A stretch of 64,000 bases of DNA from an uncultured Duncaniella sp. (GTDB lineage: Bacteria > Bacteroidota > Bacteroidia > Bacteroidales > Muribaculaceae): positions 1 through 64,000 of the forward strand of contig NZ_CAJTQC010000011.1 in NCBI RefSeq assembly GCF_910578445.1, read 5' to 3'. Each line of letters starts with the position of its first letter. The first letter of the stretch is position 1. The notes under the pieces are model-generated. The model searched no databases. It was not told the origin of the DNA and saw nothing but the letters and a program-made list of their open reading frames with translations. Position numbers and translations under genes: made by a program. Shown here one piece after another: positions 52,688 to 61,456 of the stretch.

Positions 52688-54130
52688 ATGAAATTACTTT
52701 ACAAAACCTTACTCAGCACCATGCTGGTAAGCCCTCTGTGTGTCAATATATACGCACAGCAGCAAATTCCAAACTCAGACTTCGAAGGCGGATGGACAGA
52801 TTGTGTTCCTTGGACATTCTATGTCAGCCAAGGCGAAGAAGGCAGATACGGAGAGATAAGCGAAGTTGTAGCGGGCAAGAACCCGACCGGATGGATCATC
52901 TCCAATGTCGCCGGAATGGCATCATACTACGAAGGTTCGGCAAGCGGACTCGGAACAACATTGGTAGGAGATTCAGTCGAAGGCTTCAACTCGAACTGCG
53001 CTGTCAAGCTGACCAACAACCCCAACCCCTTCATGGAGGCACAGATTGTCCCGGGCTACATGACCCTCGGCCCGGCATGGTCCACTGCAAATCCCAGTTT
53101 CAGCATTACCGGAATCACCATTAACAACAGTGACGGCGGAGCATTCGGCGGAATGAAATTCAACGAACGCCCGACAGGTATCGAATTCATGTACAAGCGC
53201 AGCCGCGGTGAAGACAAGCCGGCTGAAAAATCGACAGTCGTAGCCTATCTCTGGAAGGGCCACTGGACTCAGAAAGATGTACCCGCAGTCGTATATATGG
53301 CAGGTGATCCCGTCTGCAAGGACATGACTGACCGTGACCGCTGCATCCTCGGAATGGATATGACCGGTTGTCAGGGTGGCGAAGTCAGCAAGAGCGACGA
53401 CGCAGAGCTTATCGCTGTCATCAACGCTGAAATCACCGAAGACGCTTCTGAATGGACCAAGTTCTCAGCAAAATTTGACTACAAGTCAGACGCAACACCC
53501 GAGATGATAAACATCATCATCGCTGCCGGTGACTACTTCGGAGGCGCATCCGTAGTCGGCAAGGACAACTCACTCATTGTTGACGATGTAAAACTCATCT
53601 ATGCCGAAAACGACAAGAATGTCTACTCAGGTGTGCTCAATATCGACATGATGGGCAACGCTCTTGCAACCAACAAGCCCGCTACTATCGAAATCACTCC
53701 CGCAGGCGAAGGCAAATGCACATTCACTCTGCCCAACTTCGTTCTTGAAATGCCCGGAGCAGAACCCATGATTCTCGGTGACATCGTGGTGAACGACGTG
53801 ACAACTTCAGAAGAAAACGGCGTGACTACATACAAAGGCGACGTCAAGGGCATGCAGCTTGCCGGAGGCACAATTGTCGCTGACGTGACACTCAACGGCA
53901 CTATCTCAGGCAACAACGTAGAGATGAATATCGATGTAATGTGGTCCGGAATTCCTATCAAGGTCTCATTCACATCCACAACATCAGGCATCAGCGACAT
54001 CAACGCCGACACTAACGCTCCTGTTGAATATTTCAACATTCAGGGAATGCGCGTCAACGCCGACAACATGGCCCCCGGCATCTATGTCAAGCGTCAGGGC
54101 AACAAAGTAAGCAAGATTCTTGTGAAGTAA
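52688..54130 (+). CDS. Exported PCMD plus calycin-like protein
   Basis: 480 aa from ATG 52688. This start is chosen because MKLLYKTLLSTMLVSPLCVN is a good signal peptide, while the frame open from 52625 is not. Residues ~25-310 match the PCMD layout (IPNSDFEGGWTDCVPWTFYV, PTGIEFMYKRSRGEDKPAEK, NSLIVDDVKLIYAE). Residues ~315-430 are a calycin-like beta-barrel (VLNIDMMGNALATNKPATIE; GTIVADVTLNGTISGN). The C-terminus EYFNIQGMRVNADNMAPGIY ends in a sorting-like tail KILVK. It is probably surface attached. Confidence 0.75.
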   Translation: MKLLYKTLLSTMLVSPLCVNIYAQQQIPNSDFEGGWTDCVPWTFYVSQGEEGRYGEISEVVAGKNPTGWIISNVAGMASYYEGSASGLGTTLVGDSVEGFNSNCAVKLTNNPNPFMEAQIVPGYMTLGPAWSTANPSFSITGITINNSDGGAFGGMKFNERPTGIEFMYKRSRGEDKPAEKSTVVAYLWKGHWTQKDVPAVVYMAGDPVCKDMTDRDRCILGMDMTGCQGGEVSKSDDAELIAVINAEITEDASEWTKFSAKFDYKSDATPEMINIIIAAGDYFGGASVVGKDNSLIVDDVKLIYAENDKNVYSGVLNIDMMGNALATNKPATIEITPAGEGKCTFTLPNFVLEMPGAEPMILGDIVVNDVTTSEENGVTTYKGDVKGMQLAGGTIVADVTLNGTISGNNVEMNIDVMWSGIPIKVSFTSTTSGISDINADTNAPVEYFNIQGMRVNADNMAPGIYVKRQGNKVSKILVK

Positions 54131-54153
54131 ATCATAGAGTCTGACTCAACTAA

Positions 54154-54195
54154 AAAACGTGTGACATTCAACGCGAATGTCACACGTTTTTTATA
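54154..54195 (+). terminator. Terminator of the calycin-like gene
   Basis: A 15-bp perfect stem AAAACGTGTGACATT / AATGTCACACGTTTT with a 7-nt loop, followed by TTATAT. A second hairpin, ACTCCGTCTGC / GCAGACGGAGT (54225-54235 / 54246-54256), follows 35 nt later. Confidence 0.85.
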
Positions 54196-54256
54196 TAAAC
54201 ATACCGAATATGACGGAAACTAAAACTCCGTCTGCTTCTCACGAGGCAGACGGAGT

Positions 54257-54675
54257 AATTCTGTTTAAACACTTAGCATAATTAACGAATAATCTTCACT
54301 TAAAATACGTGATATTATCACAATCCAAAAACTGATTAAAATTTTACACATTGCAAAGTTAGCTCATTGTCAAGCTTAACTACTGCACTTTATCGTACCT
54401 TCTAAAATGAATCTCAAAATATTTCATCGTAAACATCTTATTTTAAGCATATTCAACAATATGCGTTATCCTTTTTATATAAACTGCAATATAAGCTTAA
54501 ACTTAACAAAACGCACATCGTATATAACATTTGATACAGCTTACATCCATTCAAAACAATAATTGACAGACCTTCTACATTCCGAAAAAATCAGCCCTCG
54601 GCCACCTTCACTCCGAGAAGACTGACAGGTCGGCTGCCAACGGGAGAAAAGACGATGCCATCCGCTAAAGTCGCC
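54257..54675. other. Intergenic stretch with a GC-richer patch
   Basis: AT-rich without genes up to 54590, then a GC-richer patch (54590-54675) with a small CTCGG / CCGAG hairpin. Nothing else is recognised. Confidence 0.4.
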
Positions 54676-54677
54676 AC

Positions 54678-54847
54678 AAAAAAAGAGCGGCCTTCATCAC
54701 GAGGACAGCTCTCAACAGAATCTAACGTAGTTTAAATAGTTCTTCTAAATCTAACGAAAAACAAATCTTTAATACCTATTACATAAATCTTACCTATGTT
54801 TATTTTATAATCTCTTTGTGGAAAGTTTCAATAGTGATTTTAATATT
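54678..54847 (-). ncRNA. Candidate small RNA with its own promoter and terminator
   Basis: On the minus strand TTG (54882-54884), 20 nt and TATCTTTG (54854-54861) form a good promoter. About 170 nt downstream a hairpin (GAGC / GCTC with internal CCT / AGG, 54685-54711) is followed by seven T (54678-54684). There is no open frame longer than a few codons between them, and no minus-strand gene follows, so the promoter has no other target. The hairpin is only moderately strong. Confidence 0.45.
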
Positions 54848-54932
54848 ATAACGCAAAGATATAGGCTTTTTCATCCCGACGCAATAGCCCGACGGCCAAA
54901 TATAACTCACCATATAAATAATACAAACATTA

Positions 54933-54966
54933 AAGGCTATAAATCAACGCATTGACCTATAGCCTT
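54933..54966 (-). terminator. Hairpin after the DUF6377-like gene
   Basis: The 9-bp perfect stem AAGGCTATA / TATAGCCTT has a 16-nt loop, 79 nt after the stop. The T-tract is short (CCTTTAAT). Confidence 0.5.
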
Positions 54967-55044
54967 ACATTGTAAAATATAAGTATAATCTAATGATTTA
55001 AAAGCTATTTATACAATATTCTGACACATATTATCAATGATGAA

Positions 55045-56613
55045 TCACGCAATAATACCTATTTTCATGACATCGGCATCAAATGTGTCGCGATGGATAG
55101 CCTTGTTTCGGAGCTTGTTTCGATACGTATAGACCGTATTGAGCGTAACACCAAGAAAACGCGCCACCTGAGCCGTATCGTCAACACCAAGACGAGTGAA
55201 TGCAAGCACACGGAGTTCGGTCGTAAGCACATTTTTCGCAGGAGCTACAATACGCTTCTCCGGCGAGAGCAGTGCATTGACATCATTTATGAAAGTGGGA
55301 TAAATAGCAAGAAAGGCGTCATCGAAAATATCATCAAACTTCTTGCGCTGTTCCTCAATCATCTTTCCGCTCTTTATTATGTTGAGCAGGTCGTCGACCT
55401 GACCTGCGGCAAGCTTGCGACGGGTAATGCGGTTGAACTCCTCAAGCCCCTCCATGTAACTGGAAGAAAGATTCATGAACTCAGAGATGTAAGCCTCTTT
55501 CGACTGGTTGGCCTTTGCAAGCTGCTGTTTGATCCGTTCAAGTTCGCGGGTGCGCCGGCGTTTGCTGCGATATAGATTCCAAAGCAACAGAGCTACACCA
55601 CACAGACACACGATAAGGCCTATCAACATAACGAATGTCGTACGTTCCTGCTGGCGCAATGCCTGCGACACCGGCATCAAAGCGGCAGAAATCATCATAC
55701 TGTTTGTCTTGGCGCCTCCGGCCAAAGCTTCCTCAAGAGCGACTGACAGATAATTATGAGCCCTCGCAAGGTCTCCCACTTCATAGAGAGCCGCACCAAG
55801 ACGTATGAGGGCTGTTCCATGGCGATCGCCTGAGCGGATATCACTCAATGCTGCCTTGGCGAGATGGAAAATAGCCTCGTCAGTGGCTCCGAGCACAAAC
55901 TGACGACCTCCGAGGGCGGTCAACACCATTGAATAATACGGATTGTCTTCCGGGATTTCTTCCGCAAGCTCCATAAGGCAGGCCAAAAACATGGCATCAT
56001 TGCCCTGCGCGAAATACATCAGCGCAAGATTGAGCCTTGCGCCATAGGAATCCGCTGGTAGAGCAGCCTGTAATTCCTTGGCATATTTAAGTCCCGGCTT
56101 TATATAATTGTCACGCATAGCCGTTCCTTCAAACACCTCGGCTATGGTATAGTATAGGTTTCTTCCGACTTCATAGAATTGTGCTCTGTTTTCAGGATAC
56201 GCTCCGTAATGAGCCACATTGACAATGTCTTTCATCGCATCAGGAGTCGAACTGAGCTTACAAAGTTCTGTCGCACGCCTGATAAGGAAACGCTGAGCCA
56301 TGACAGAATCACCGACAGACATCGCAGCCTTGAAACCTTGCGAGAACACCACTATGGCCGAATCGGCGTTCAGGCCGCCTTGGAGCTCTCCAAGTTCGAG
56401 ATAACGGTTCACAAAGCCAAGCGAATCTGCAAGCAACAGGGCTTTTATGGAATCTACCTTATTCTGACGCAATGATGTATAGTCATTACGGTGCATGAGT
56501 TCACTATCCAGTTGCTCCAGCAGTTCATTGCTATCCGACAGACTGGTATGAGACGCCGATAGAGGGAAAACGGCAGATAAGATTACAATTATACCGATGA
56601 TTAAACCTTTCAT
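55045..56613 (-). CDS. Membrane-anchored TPR regulator with C-terminal HTH (DUF6377-like)
   Basis: 522 aa. A signal peptide (MKGLIIGIIVILSAVFPLSA) is followed by a periplasmic helical TPR-like region to ~320 (FHLAKAALSDIRSGDRHGTA; LIRLGAALYEVGDLARAHNY). One transmembrane segment lies at ~335-357 (TFVMLIGLIVCLCGVALLLW), then a coiled coil (RTRELERIKQQLAKANQSKE). The cytosolic end has a LuxR-like helix-turn-helix: TAQVARFLGVTLNTVYTYRN. It is probably a one-component regulator that senses a periplasmic signal. The target is not shown; the divergent-type surface loci nearby are candidates. Confidence 0.8.
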   Translation of the reverse strand: MKGLIIGIIVILSAVFPLSASHTSLSDSNELLEQLDSELMHRNDYTSLRQNKVDSIKALLLADSLGFVNRYLELGELQGGLNADSAIVVFSQGFKAAMSVGDSVMAQRFLIRRATELCKLSSTPDAMKDIVNVAHYGAYPENRAQFYEVGRNLYYTIAEVFEGTAMRDNYIKPGLKYAKELQAALPADSYGARLNLALMYFAQGNDAMFLACLMELAEEIPEDNPYYSMVLTALGGRQFVLGATDEAIFHLAKAALSDIRSGDRHGTALIRLGAALYEVGDLARAHNYLSVALEEALAGGAKTNSMMISAALMPVSQALRQQERTTFVMLIGLIVCLCGVALLLWNLYRSKRRRTRELERIKQQLAKANQSKEAYISEFMNLSSSYMEGLEEFNRITRRKLAAGQVDDLLNIIKSGKMIEEQRKKFDDIFDDAFLAIYPTFINDVNALLSPEKRIVAPAKNVLTTELRVLAFTRLGVDDTAQVARFLGVTLNTVYTYRNKLRNKAIHRDTFDADVMKIGIIA

Positions 56614-56655
56614 TCGGAATGTAGAGATGTTACTATTAAACCAAACCTAAGACTA

Positions 56656-56677
56656 TCAGAAGACAACCGTCTTCTGA
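56656..56677 (-). promoter_or_regulatory. Hairpin in the leader of the DUF6377-like gene
   Basis: TCAGAAGAC-AACC-GTCTTCTGA is a perfect 9-bp stem with a 4-nt loop, 43 nt upstream of the ATG. It may be an mRNA structure or a protein-binding palindrome. Confidence 0.4.
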
Positions 56678-56771
56678 ATTTAAGCCGGTGCGGTGTGAGG
56701 GTTACTGATTGTGATAAAATATAACGAGAAGAATATAGAGGTTCGAGGCAAAATGTCTACAAATTTATCAT

Positions 56772-56803
56772 TAAAAAACGTCCCTGCCAAACGGCAGAGA
56801 CGT
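56772..56803 (-). terminator. Terminator of the DUF4293 gene
   Basis: An 11-bp stem (ACGTCTCTGCC / GGCAGGGACGT on the minus strand, one G-U pair) with loop GTTT, followed by six T. It begins 43 nt after the stop. Confidence 0.85.
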
Positions 56804-56846
56804 AAATTTTCGAATTGTAGCCCCATTGGAGACACAATTGTTTTTT

Positions 56847-57281
56847 TCAGCGAAGTCGATTGTAGGAATTCAACAACTTTATGTCGCGTTTTATAGCCCC
56901 AAGGCCAAGTATTTCAAACGCCACAGCAATCGGGAGCAAAATATCCCAGACAGCAAAATCGGCATCAAGACCTTCAGAACCGGCCTGCTTGAAAAGTATG
57001 AAGCACACAACCGCGATGCAGCATAGGGTCAGCAGTAAAGAGATTGTGAGGACTTTCCGCTGAAGCGAGATATTACGGTAAAGAAAAATATCGACTATAA
57101 GCAAAATGACCGTCGCGGCAACCGGAATCAGAAGACCATATTCATACATGGCATAGAGTTTTTCGGACACTACCGGCTGAGCGGTAAGATCATGAACTTC
57201 GCCATAGGGCACTATGAGAAAAATGGCCATAGCCACCATAGCGAGAAAGATGTAGACAGTCTGAATGCGTTGTATCTGCAT
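56847..57281 (-). CDS. DUF4293 family membrane protein
   Basis: 144 aa with four predicted transmembrane helices: VYIFLAMVAMAIFLIVPYGE, LLIPVAATVILLIVDIFLY, VLTISLLLTLCCIAVVCFIL and ILLPIAVAFEILGLGAI. The family start MQIQRIQTVYIF and the C-terminal DIKLLNSYNRLR are conserved as I recall. The function is unknown; it is near universal in Bacteroidota. A -7 box TACTTTTG on the minus strand lies at 57344-57351. Confidence 0.85.
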   Translation of the reverse strand: MQIQRIQTVYIFLAMVAMAIFLIVPYGEVHDLTAQPVVSEKLYAMYEYGLLIPVAATVILLIVDIFLYRNISLQRKVLTISLLLTLCCIAVVCFILFKQAGSEGLDADFAVWDILLPIAVAFEILGLGAIKRDIKLLNSYNRLR

Positions 57282-57396
57282 AGTTTAATAGAATTTAGAA
57301 TTGATTTTGATATTGCATCGGCCACGGTAGGCCGTATTTTTGTCAAAAGTACTAAAAATTTAACAATCCGACATACGATTAGTTGGCATTTTATCG

Positions 57397-57404
57397 TAAT
57401 TTTG
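57397..57404 (+). promoter_or_regulatory. -7 box of surE
   Basis: TAATTTTG, 32 nt before the ATG. A second match, TATTTTTG, lies at 57335-57342, and the DUF4293 promoter faces the other way between them. Confidence 0.5.
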
Positions 57405-57436
57405 TCAAAAATATACACCCGACAATCAAATAGATT

Positions 57437-58204
57437 ATGGATAAACGCCCCCTTATACTTATCACCAATGATGACGGACTCGGAGCGCGAGGCCTCGAAC
57501 ATCTGGTCAGAATCGCTGTCAGGTTCGGAGATGTGGTCGTCGTCGCCCCTGATGCGCCACAGTCAGGAAAATCCTCGGCAATCACCGTCAACACACCGCT
57601 ATATGTCAACGAGCACGACTCCATTGACGGAGCAAAAGTATTCACGACAAGCGGCACTCCTGTCGACTGCGTAAAACTCGCAATGTTCGCCGTGCTTGAC
57701 CGAAAACCAGACTTGGTGCTGTCAGGCATAAACCACGGTTCAAATTCAGGGGTCAACAACATTTATTCAGGGACAATGGGCGCGACAATGGAAGGATGCA
57801 CACTCGGCATTCCCTCAATCGGCTATTCGCTCCTCAGCCACTCCCCTAACGCAGATTTCGACCCGACAACTCCTTTCATTGAGGAAATCACCCGGAAAGT
57901 AATCAGCAACGGACTGCCCGACGGAATCTGTCTCAATGTAAACTTTCCGGCCAAATGCACCCCTCTTGGAATCAAGGTGGTCAGAGCAGCCAAAAGCCAC
58001 TGGACTGAAGAATACGCCACCTATTCAACCCCACACGGCAAGACTTTCTACTGGCTGACGGGCAAACTATTCAATGAAGAGCCTGACAATCCGGAAACTG
58101 ACGAATATTGGCTCGCACGTCAATATGGCACAGTTGTCCCCATCCGCCCTGCCCAATCAGCCATCGACGAGATTCCGGCCATAAGCCGGCTCTTAGAGCT
58201 GTAG
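57437..58204 (+). CDS. surE: 5'/3'-nucleotidase SurE
   Basis: 255 aa, normal length. Metal ligands are in LITNDDGLGARGLEHL (Asp-Asp) and in VLSGINHGSNSGVNNIYSGT (Asn). VVVAPDAPQSGKSSAITVN supplies the conserved Ser, and SGTPVDCVKLAM is typical. It dephosphorylates nucleoside monophosphates, preferring 3' or 5' depending on the species, and helps in stationary-phase survival. It is monocistronic. Confidence 0.96.
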   Translation: MDKRPLILITNDDGLGARGLEHLVRIAVRFGDVVVVAPDAPQSGKSSAITVNTPLYVNEHDSIDGAKVFTTSGTPVDCVKLAMFAVLDRKPDLVLSGINHGSNSGVNNIYSGTMGATMEGCTLGIPSIGYSLLSHSPNADFDPTTPFIEEITRKVISNGLPDGICLNVNFPAKCTPLGIKVVRAAKSHWTEEYATYSTPHGKTFYWLTGKLFNEEPDNPETDEYWLARQYGTVVPIRPAQSAIDEIPAISRLLEL

Positions 58205-58239
58205 GCACATATATTATAATATAATATGTATAAACATCA

Positions 58240-58291
58240 AAACGGACACGCATCCTTTCAACCCAACGGTGAAGGATGCGTGTCGTCGTTT
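58240..58291. terminator. Bidirectional hairpin between surE and the glycosyltransferase gene
   Basis: A 13-bp stem GACACGCATCCTT / AAGGATGCGTGTC is flanked by AAACG and CGTTT, giving a T-tract on either strand. It overlaps the last codon of the glycosyltransferase gene. Confidence 0.75.
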
Positions 58292-59321
58292 ATCTCTGCA
58301 AATCAGAAAAGCGCTTGTGGCCTTTCATGAAATATTCGGTCAGGATATTGACTTCGCCCTCGAGAAAATCGGCGGGAGCGTCACATTTGTCATAAAGCCT
58401 GCTCATCCTCCTGTAATCACGGTGCGCCCTGACAATAGCCGAAGCGTTCTTGAAATCCAACCCGGCAACAAACTTTGCCCATGCCATCGTATCAAGAATC
58501 CGCCGCCATAACAGACGCCTTGTTCTGACACCGACCGGAAGGTTCTTGTGAAGCATCAGCAGATTGTTGCGGAAATTGAGATATGTCTTTTTAGGGTTCG
58601 ACGCCGGAAGACTTCCTCCGCCAAGATGATAGACATGCGAGTCAGGAATCGCCCACACCTGACGTCCCGACAGACGGATGCGCCAGCACAGGTCAATCTC
58701 TTCCATGTGGGCGAAAAACTCACGGTCAAGTCCACCGAGACGCAGATACAACTCATTGTCAACCATCAAAGCCGCCCCGGAAGCCCACATCACTTCCATC
58801 GGAGTGTCATACTGGCCACTGTCAGTCTCGACAGTGTCAAACACACGTCCGCGACAATAGGGATAACCGTTACGGTCAAGAAAACCGCCCATAGCACCGG
58901 CATATTCGAATTCAGCCGGCGATGAGAGCGAAAGCAGCTTAGGCTGCAACGCACCGGCCTCAGGATGCGACTCCATGAACCGCCACATAGGGGTCAGCCA
59001 GTCGTCGTCGACCTTCACGTCCGAGTTCAGAAGCACAGTATATTTATAATCGTCTCGCACCCGGGCAACCGCAAGATTATAACCTTCGGCAAAACCATGA
59101 TTTTCACTGAATTCAATCCGCTTCACCTGCGGGAACTCATTGCGGAGCACTTCAAGTGAATCGTCAGTCGACCCATTGTCAGCGACAATGACATCGGCAA
59201 TATCAGCCGACGTATGCCTGACAACCGATGGAAGATACTCGCGTAGAAAACGTGCGCCATTCCAATTGAGGATTATGACCGCGACACGATTTCCGTCTGA
59301 GCCTTGTCCGTTCATATACAA
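58290..59321 (-). CDS. Family 2 glycosyltransferase
   Basis: 343-aa GT-A enzyme. VAVIILNWNGARFLREYLPS, DVIVADNGSTDDSLEVL, the DxD-like VLLNSDVKVDDDW and EFFAHMEEIDLCWRIRLSG are rhamnosyl/GT2 landmarks. It probably transfers a sugar to a surface glycan or lipid. A C-terminal amphipathic part (LLWRRILDTMAWAKFVAGLD) may touch the membrane. Its start overlaps the mtaB stop by 10 nt. Confidence 0.9.
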   Translation of the reverse strand: MYMNGQGSDGNRVAVIILNWNGARFLREYLPSVVRHTSADIADVIVADNGSTDDSLEVLRNEFPQVKRIEFSENHGFAEGYNLAVARVRDDYKYTVLLNSDVKVDDDWLTPMWRFMESHPEAGALQPKLLSLSSPAEFEYAGAMGGFLDRNGYPYCRGRVFDTVETDSGQYDTPMEVMWASGAALMVDNELYLRLGGLDREFFAHMEEIDLCWRIRLSGRQVWAIPDSHVYHLGGGSLPASNPKKTYLNFRNNLLMLHKNLPVGVRTRRLLWRRILDTMAWAKFVAGLDFKNASAIVRAHRDYRRMSRLYDKCDAPADFLEGEVNILTEYFMKGHKRFSDLQR

Positions 59322-60646
59322 ACCTCCCCTTCCGACTCCTCTCCTTCAGGATGCATCGAAACTATGCGCACATCGCAGATTGTATTCGACAATTCGGGAC
59401 GAGGCTTAATATTGACACGCAGGTAATTGTCAGTAAATCCGGCCATTGAACCGTCGAGACGGGGATGCTCCGCAAGCATCGGCCTGACAGTCCCGACGAA
59501 ACGCTCGGTAAATTCCTTAAGCTTGCGTTCGGATATAGCAAGCATGATGCGGGTGCGACGGTGTTTCTCCTCCTGACTCACCTCGTGGTCTATGTCGAGC
59601 GCACGCGTTCCGGGACGCTCGCTGTAAGTGAAAACATGGAGTCGTGAAATCGGCAGCGAATCAACGAACGCCCTTGATTCTTCAAACCTCTCAAGCGTCT
59701 CGCCTCGCGCACCGACAATAAGGTCGACACCGATAAACGCATCCGGCATGACACGCCTGATATGCTCAATCTTGCTGCGGAAAAGCGCCGTGTCATAACG
59801 GCGGCGCATCAGCCGCAACACCTCATCACTGCCACACTGGAGCGGAATATGGAAATGAGGCATGAAACGGCGCGACTGCGCGACAAAATCAATCAGCTCG
59901 TCGGTCAGCAGATTCGGTTCGATTGATGAAATGCGGTAGCGCTCTATTCCCTCCACCTCATCCAGACGGCGGCAAAGCGCCATGAACGTCTCGTCAGTGC
60001 CTTTGCCGAAATCACCGATATTCACACCGGTTATGACTATTTCCTTGCCACCCTCGGCAGCGACCTCGCGCGCTTGTGCGACAATCTCGTCAATCGACCC
60101 GGAGCGACTGCGCCCACGGGCCATCGGAATTGTGCAGTAGGAACAGTAGTAGTCACATCCGTCCTGCACTTTAAGAAAGTAGCGTGTACGGTCTCCGCGC
60201 GAACACGAAGGAGTAAAACGCCTTATATCCTTTGTCGGTGTTATGAAAGTCGTCCCTCCGGCCTCGCCTGCCGACCCTTCGGCAAGCACCTTGTCGAGAT
60301 AGTCGGCGAGTTCGAGCTTACGGTCCGTACCGGCTACGACAGCGACACCGGGCAACGCCTTGACCTCGTCCGGCTTAAGCTGAGCATAGCAGCCTGTGAC
60401 AACAATTCGCGCATCAGGATAGCGACGCGCGAATGAACGGATTGCCTGACGGCATTTTTTATCGGCTATATCAGTGACACTACAGCTATTGATCACCACA
60501 TAATCAGGCACATCGCCTTCATGGACGCGCTGTATGCCCCTCGATGCAAAGATGCGGGCGACAGTCGATGTCTCGGCAAAATTCAGTTTGCAACCGAATG
60601 TGTGGAACAATGCTGTCTTACTGCCGAATGTATTCTTGTCTATCAA
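59312..60646 (-). CDS. mtaB: tRNA t6A37 methylthiotransferase MtaB
   Basis: 444-aa radical SAM enzyme. The N-terminal UPF0004 domain carries Cys in FHTFGCKLNFAE, VINSCSV and VVTGCYAQ for the auxiliary cluster. The radical SAM motif is CDYYCSYCTIPMARG. A C-terminal TRAM-like part follows. It adds a methylthio group to threonylcarbamoyladenosine at position 37 of ANN-decoding tRNAs. It lies 15 nt after the lrp gene. Confidence 0.93.
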   Translation of the reverse strand: MIDKNTFGSKTALFHTFGCKLNFAETSTVARIFASRGIQRVHEGDVPDYVVINSCSVTDIADKKCRQAIRSFARRYPDARIVVTGCYAQLKPDEVKALPGVAVVAGTDRKLELADYLDKVLAEGSAGEAGGTTFITPTKDIRRFTPSCSRGDRTRYFLKVQDGCDYYCSYCTIPMARGRSRSGSIDEIVAQAREVAAEGGKEIVITGVNIGDFGKGTDETFMALCRRLDEVEGIERYRISSIEPNLLTDELIDFVAQSRRFMPHFHIPLQCGSDEVLRLMRRRYDTALFRSKIEHIRRVMPDAFIGVDLIVGARGETLERFEESRAFVDSLPISRLHVFTYSERPGTRALDIDHEVSQEEKHRRTRIMLAISERKLKEFTERFVGTVRPMLAEHPRLDGSMAGFTDNYLRVNIKPRPELSNTICDVRIVSMHPEGEESEGEVCI

Positions 60647-60661
60647 ATCAGTAACGGTTTT

Positions 60662-61132
60662 TTATTCCATATTTTCATGCAGAATCGGAATCGGTCGCTT
60701 GAACACCTCTTTAAATGAAATGAGTGTTTCAGTACGCCCGATGCCAAGACGCAGCTTTTTGTGAATAACTTCAAGAAGATGTGCATTGTTGTGGGCGAAT
60801 ATCTTGGCAAAGACATCGTAGCTGCCGGTCGTAAAGTGACAGTCAACCACTTCTGGAATCGCCTTCAGACGTTCAACGACTTCATCGAACTTAGTCGGGT
60901 CATTGAGTATGAAACCTATGTACGCACATGTCTCATATCCTACCGATGGAGGGTCTATGATAGTCTCAAACCCACGGATAATGCCGGATGATGTTAGTTT
61001 CTGTATGCGCTGATGTATGGCCGCTCCCGAAACATTAGTCTCTCGCGCGATTTCGAGAAATGGCTTACGCGCGTTATTGGAGAGCATCTCAAGAATCTTG
61101 AAATCAAGAGTATCGAAGTGTTGTCGTGACAT
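60662..61132 (-). CDS. Lrp/AsnC family regulator
   Basis: 156 aa. The N-terminal helix-turn-helix is seen in LDFKILEMLSNNARKPFLEI and GAAIHQRIQKLTSSGII. The C-terminal RAM domain is ETCAYIGFILNDPTKFDEVV followed by VVDCHFTTGSYDVFAKIFA, where Gly and Asp of the effector pocket are conserved. It probably responds to an amino acid and is first in the lrp-mtaB-glycosyltransferase unit. Confidence 0.92.
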   Translation of the reverse strand: MSRQHFDTLDFKILEMLSNNARKPFLEIARETNVSGAAIHQRIQKLTSSGIIRGFETIIDPPSVGYETCAYIGFILNDPTKFDEVVERLKAIPEVVDCHFTTGSYDVFAKIFAHNNAHLLEVIHKKLRLGIGRTETLISFKEVFKRPIPILHENME

Positions 61133-61333
61133 CTAATATAGAAAAAATTGAGTATCGCTTTGACAGCGAATGTTACTTTACGGTGCAAAATTACACAAAA
61201 AATTACAATCAGTAATCAACACGGCCATATAAATTATAATTTTCAAGTTCACTTTATCTTCACCGATCCACTCCCGACAAGCCGGAATCTGATGATTTCA
61301 CATTAATTAAATGTCACAAAGCTCGCATGCAGG
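61133..61333. other. Divergent control region of lrp and lptD
   Basis: AT-rich, no gene. It probably holds the lrp promoter on the minus strand; no strict TAnnTTTG was confirmed there. Confidence 0.4.
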
Positions 61334-61364
61334 TTGCCTATATTGGGATTATATTATATCTTTG
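61334..61364 (+). promoter_or_regulatory. Promoter of the lptD-like gene
   Basis: TTG (61334-61336), 20 nt, then TATCTTTG (61357-61364). The leader is about 85 nt and includes ATTGCC / GGCAAT, able to form a hairpin. Confidence 0.6.
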
Positions 61365-61456
61365 CACCGATTTTCCCCAACTTAACGGTAAAATCATTGC
61401 CATTGCCCCACCGGCCGACGGCAATATGAAATGAACATTATATCTAAGGTGCGAAT

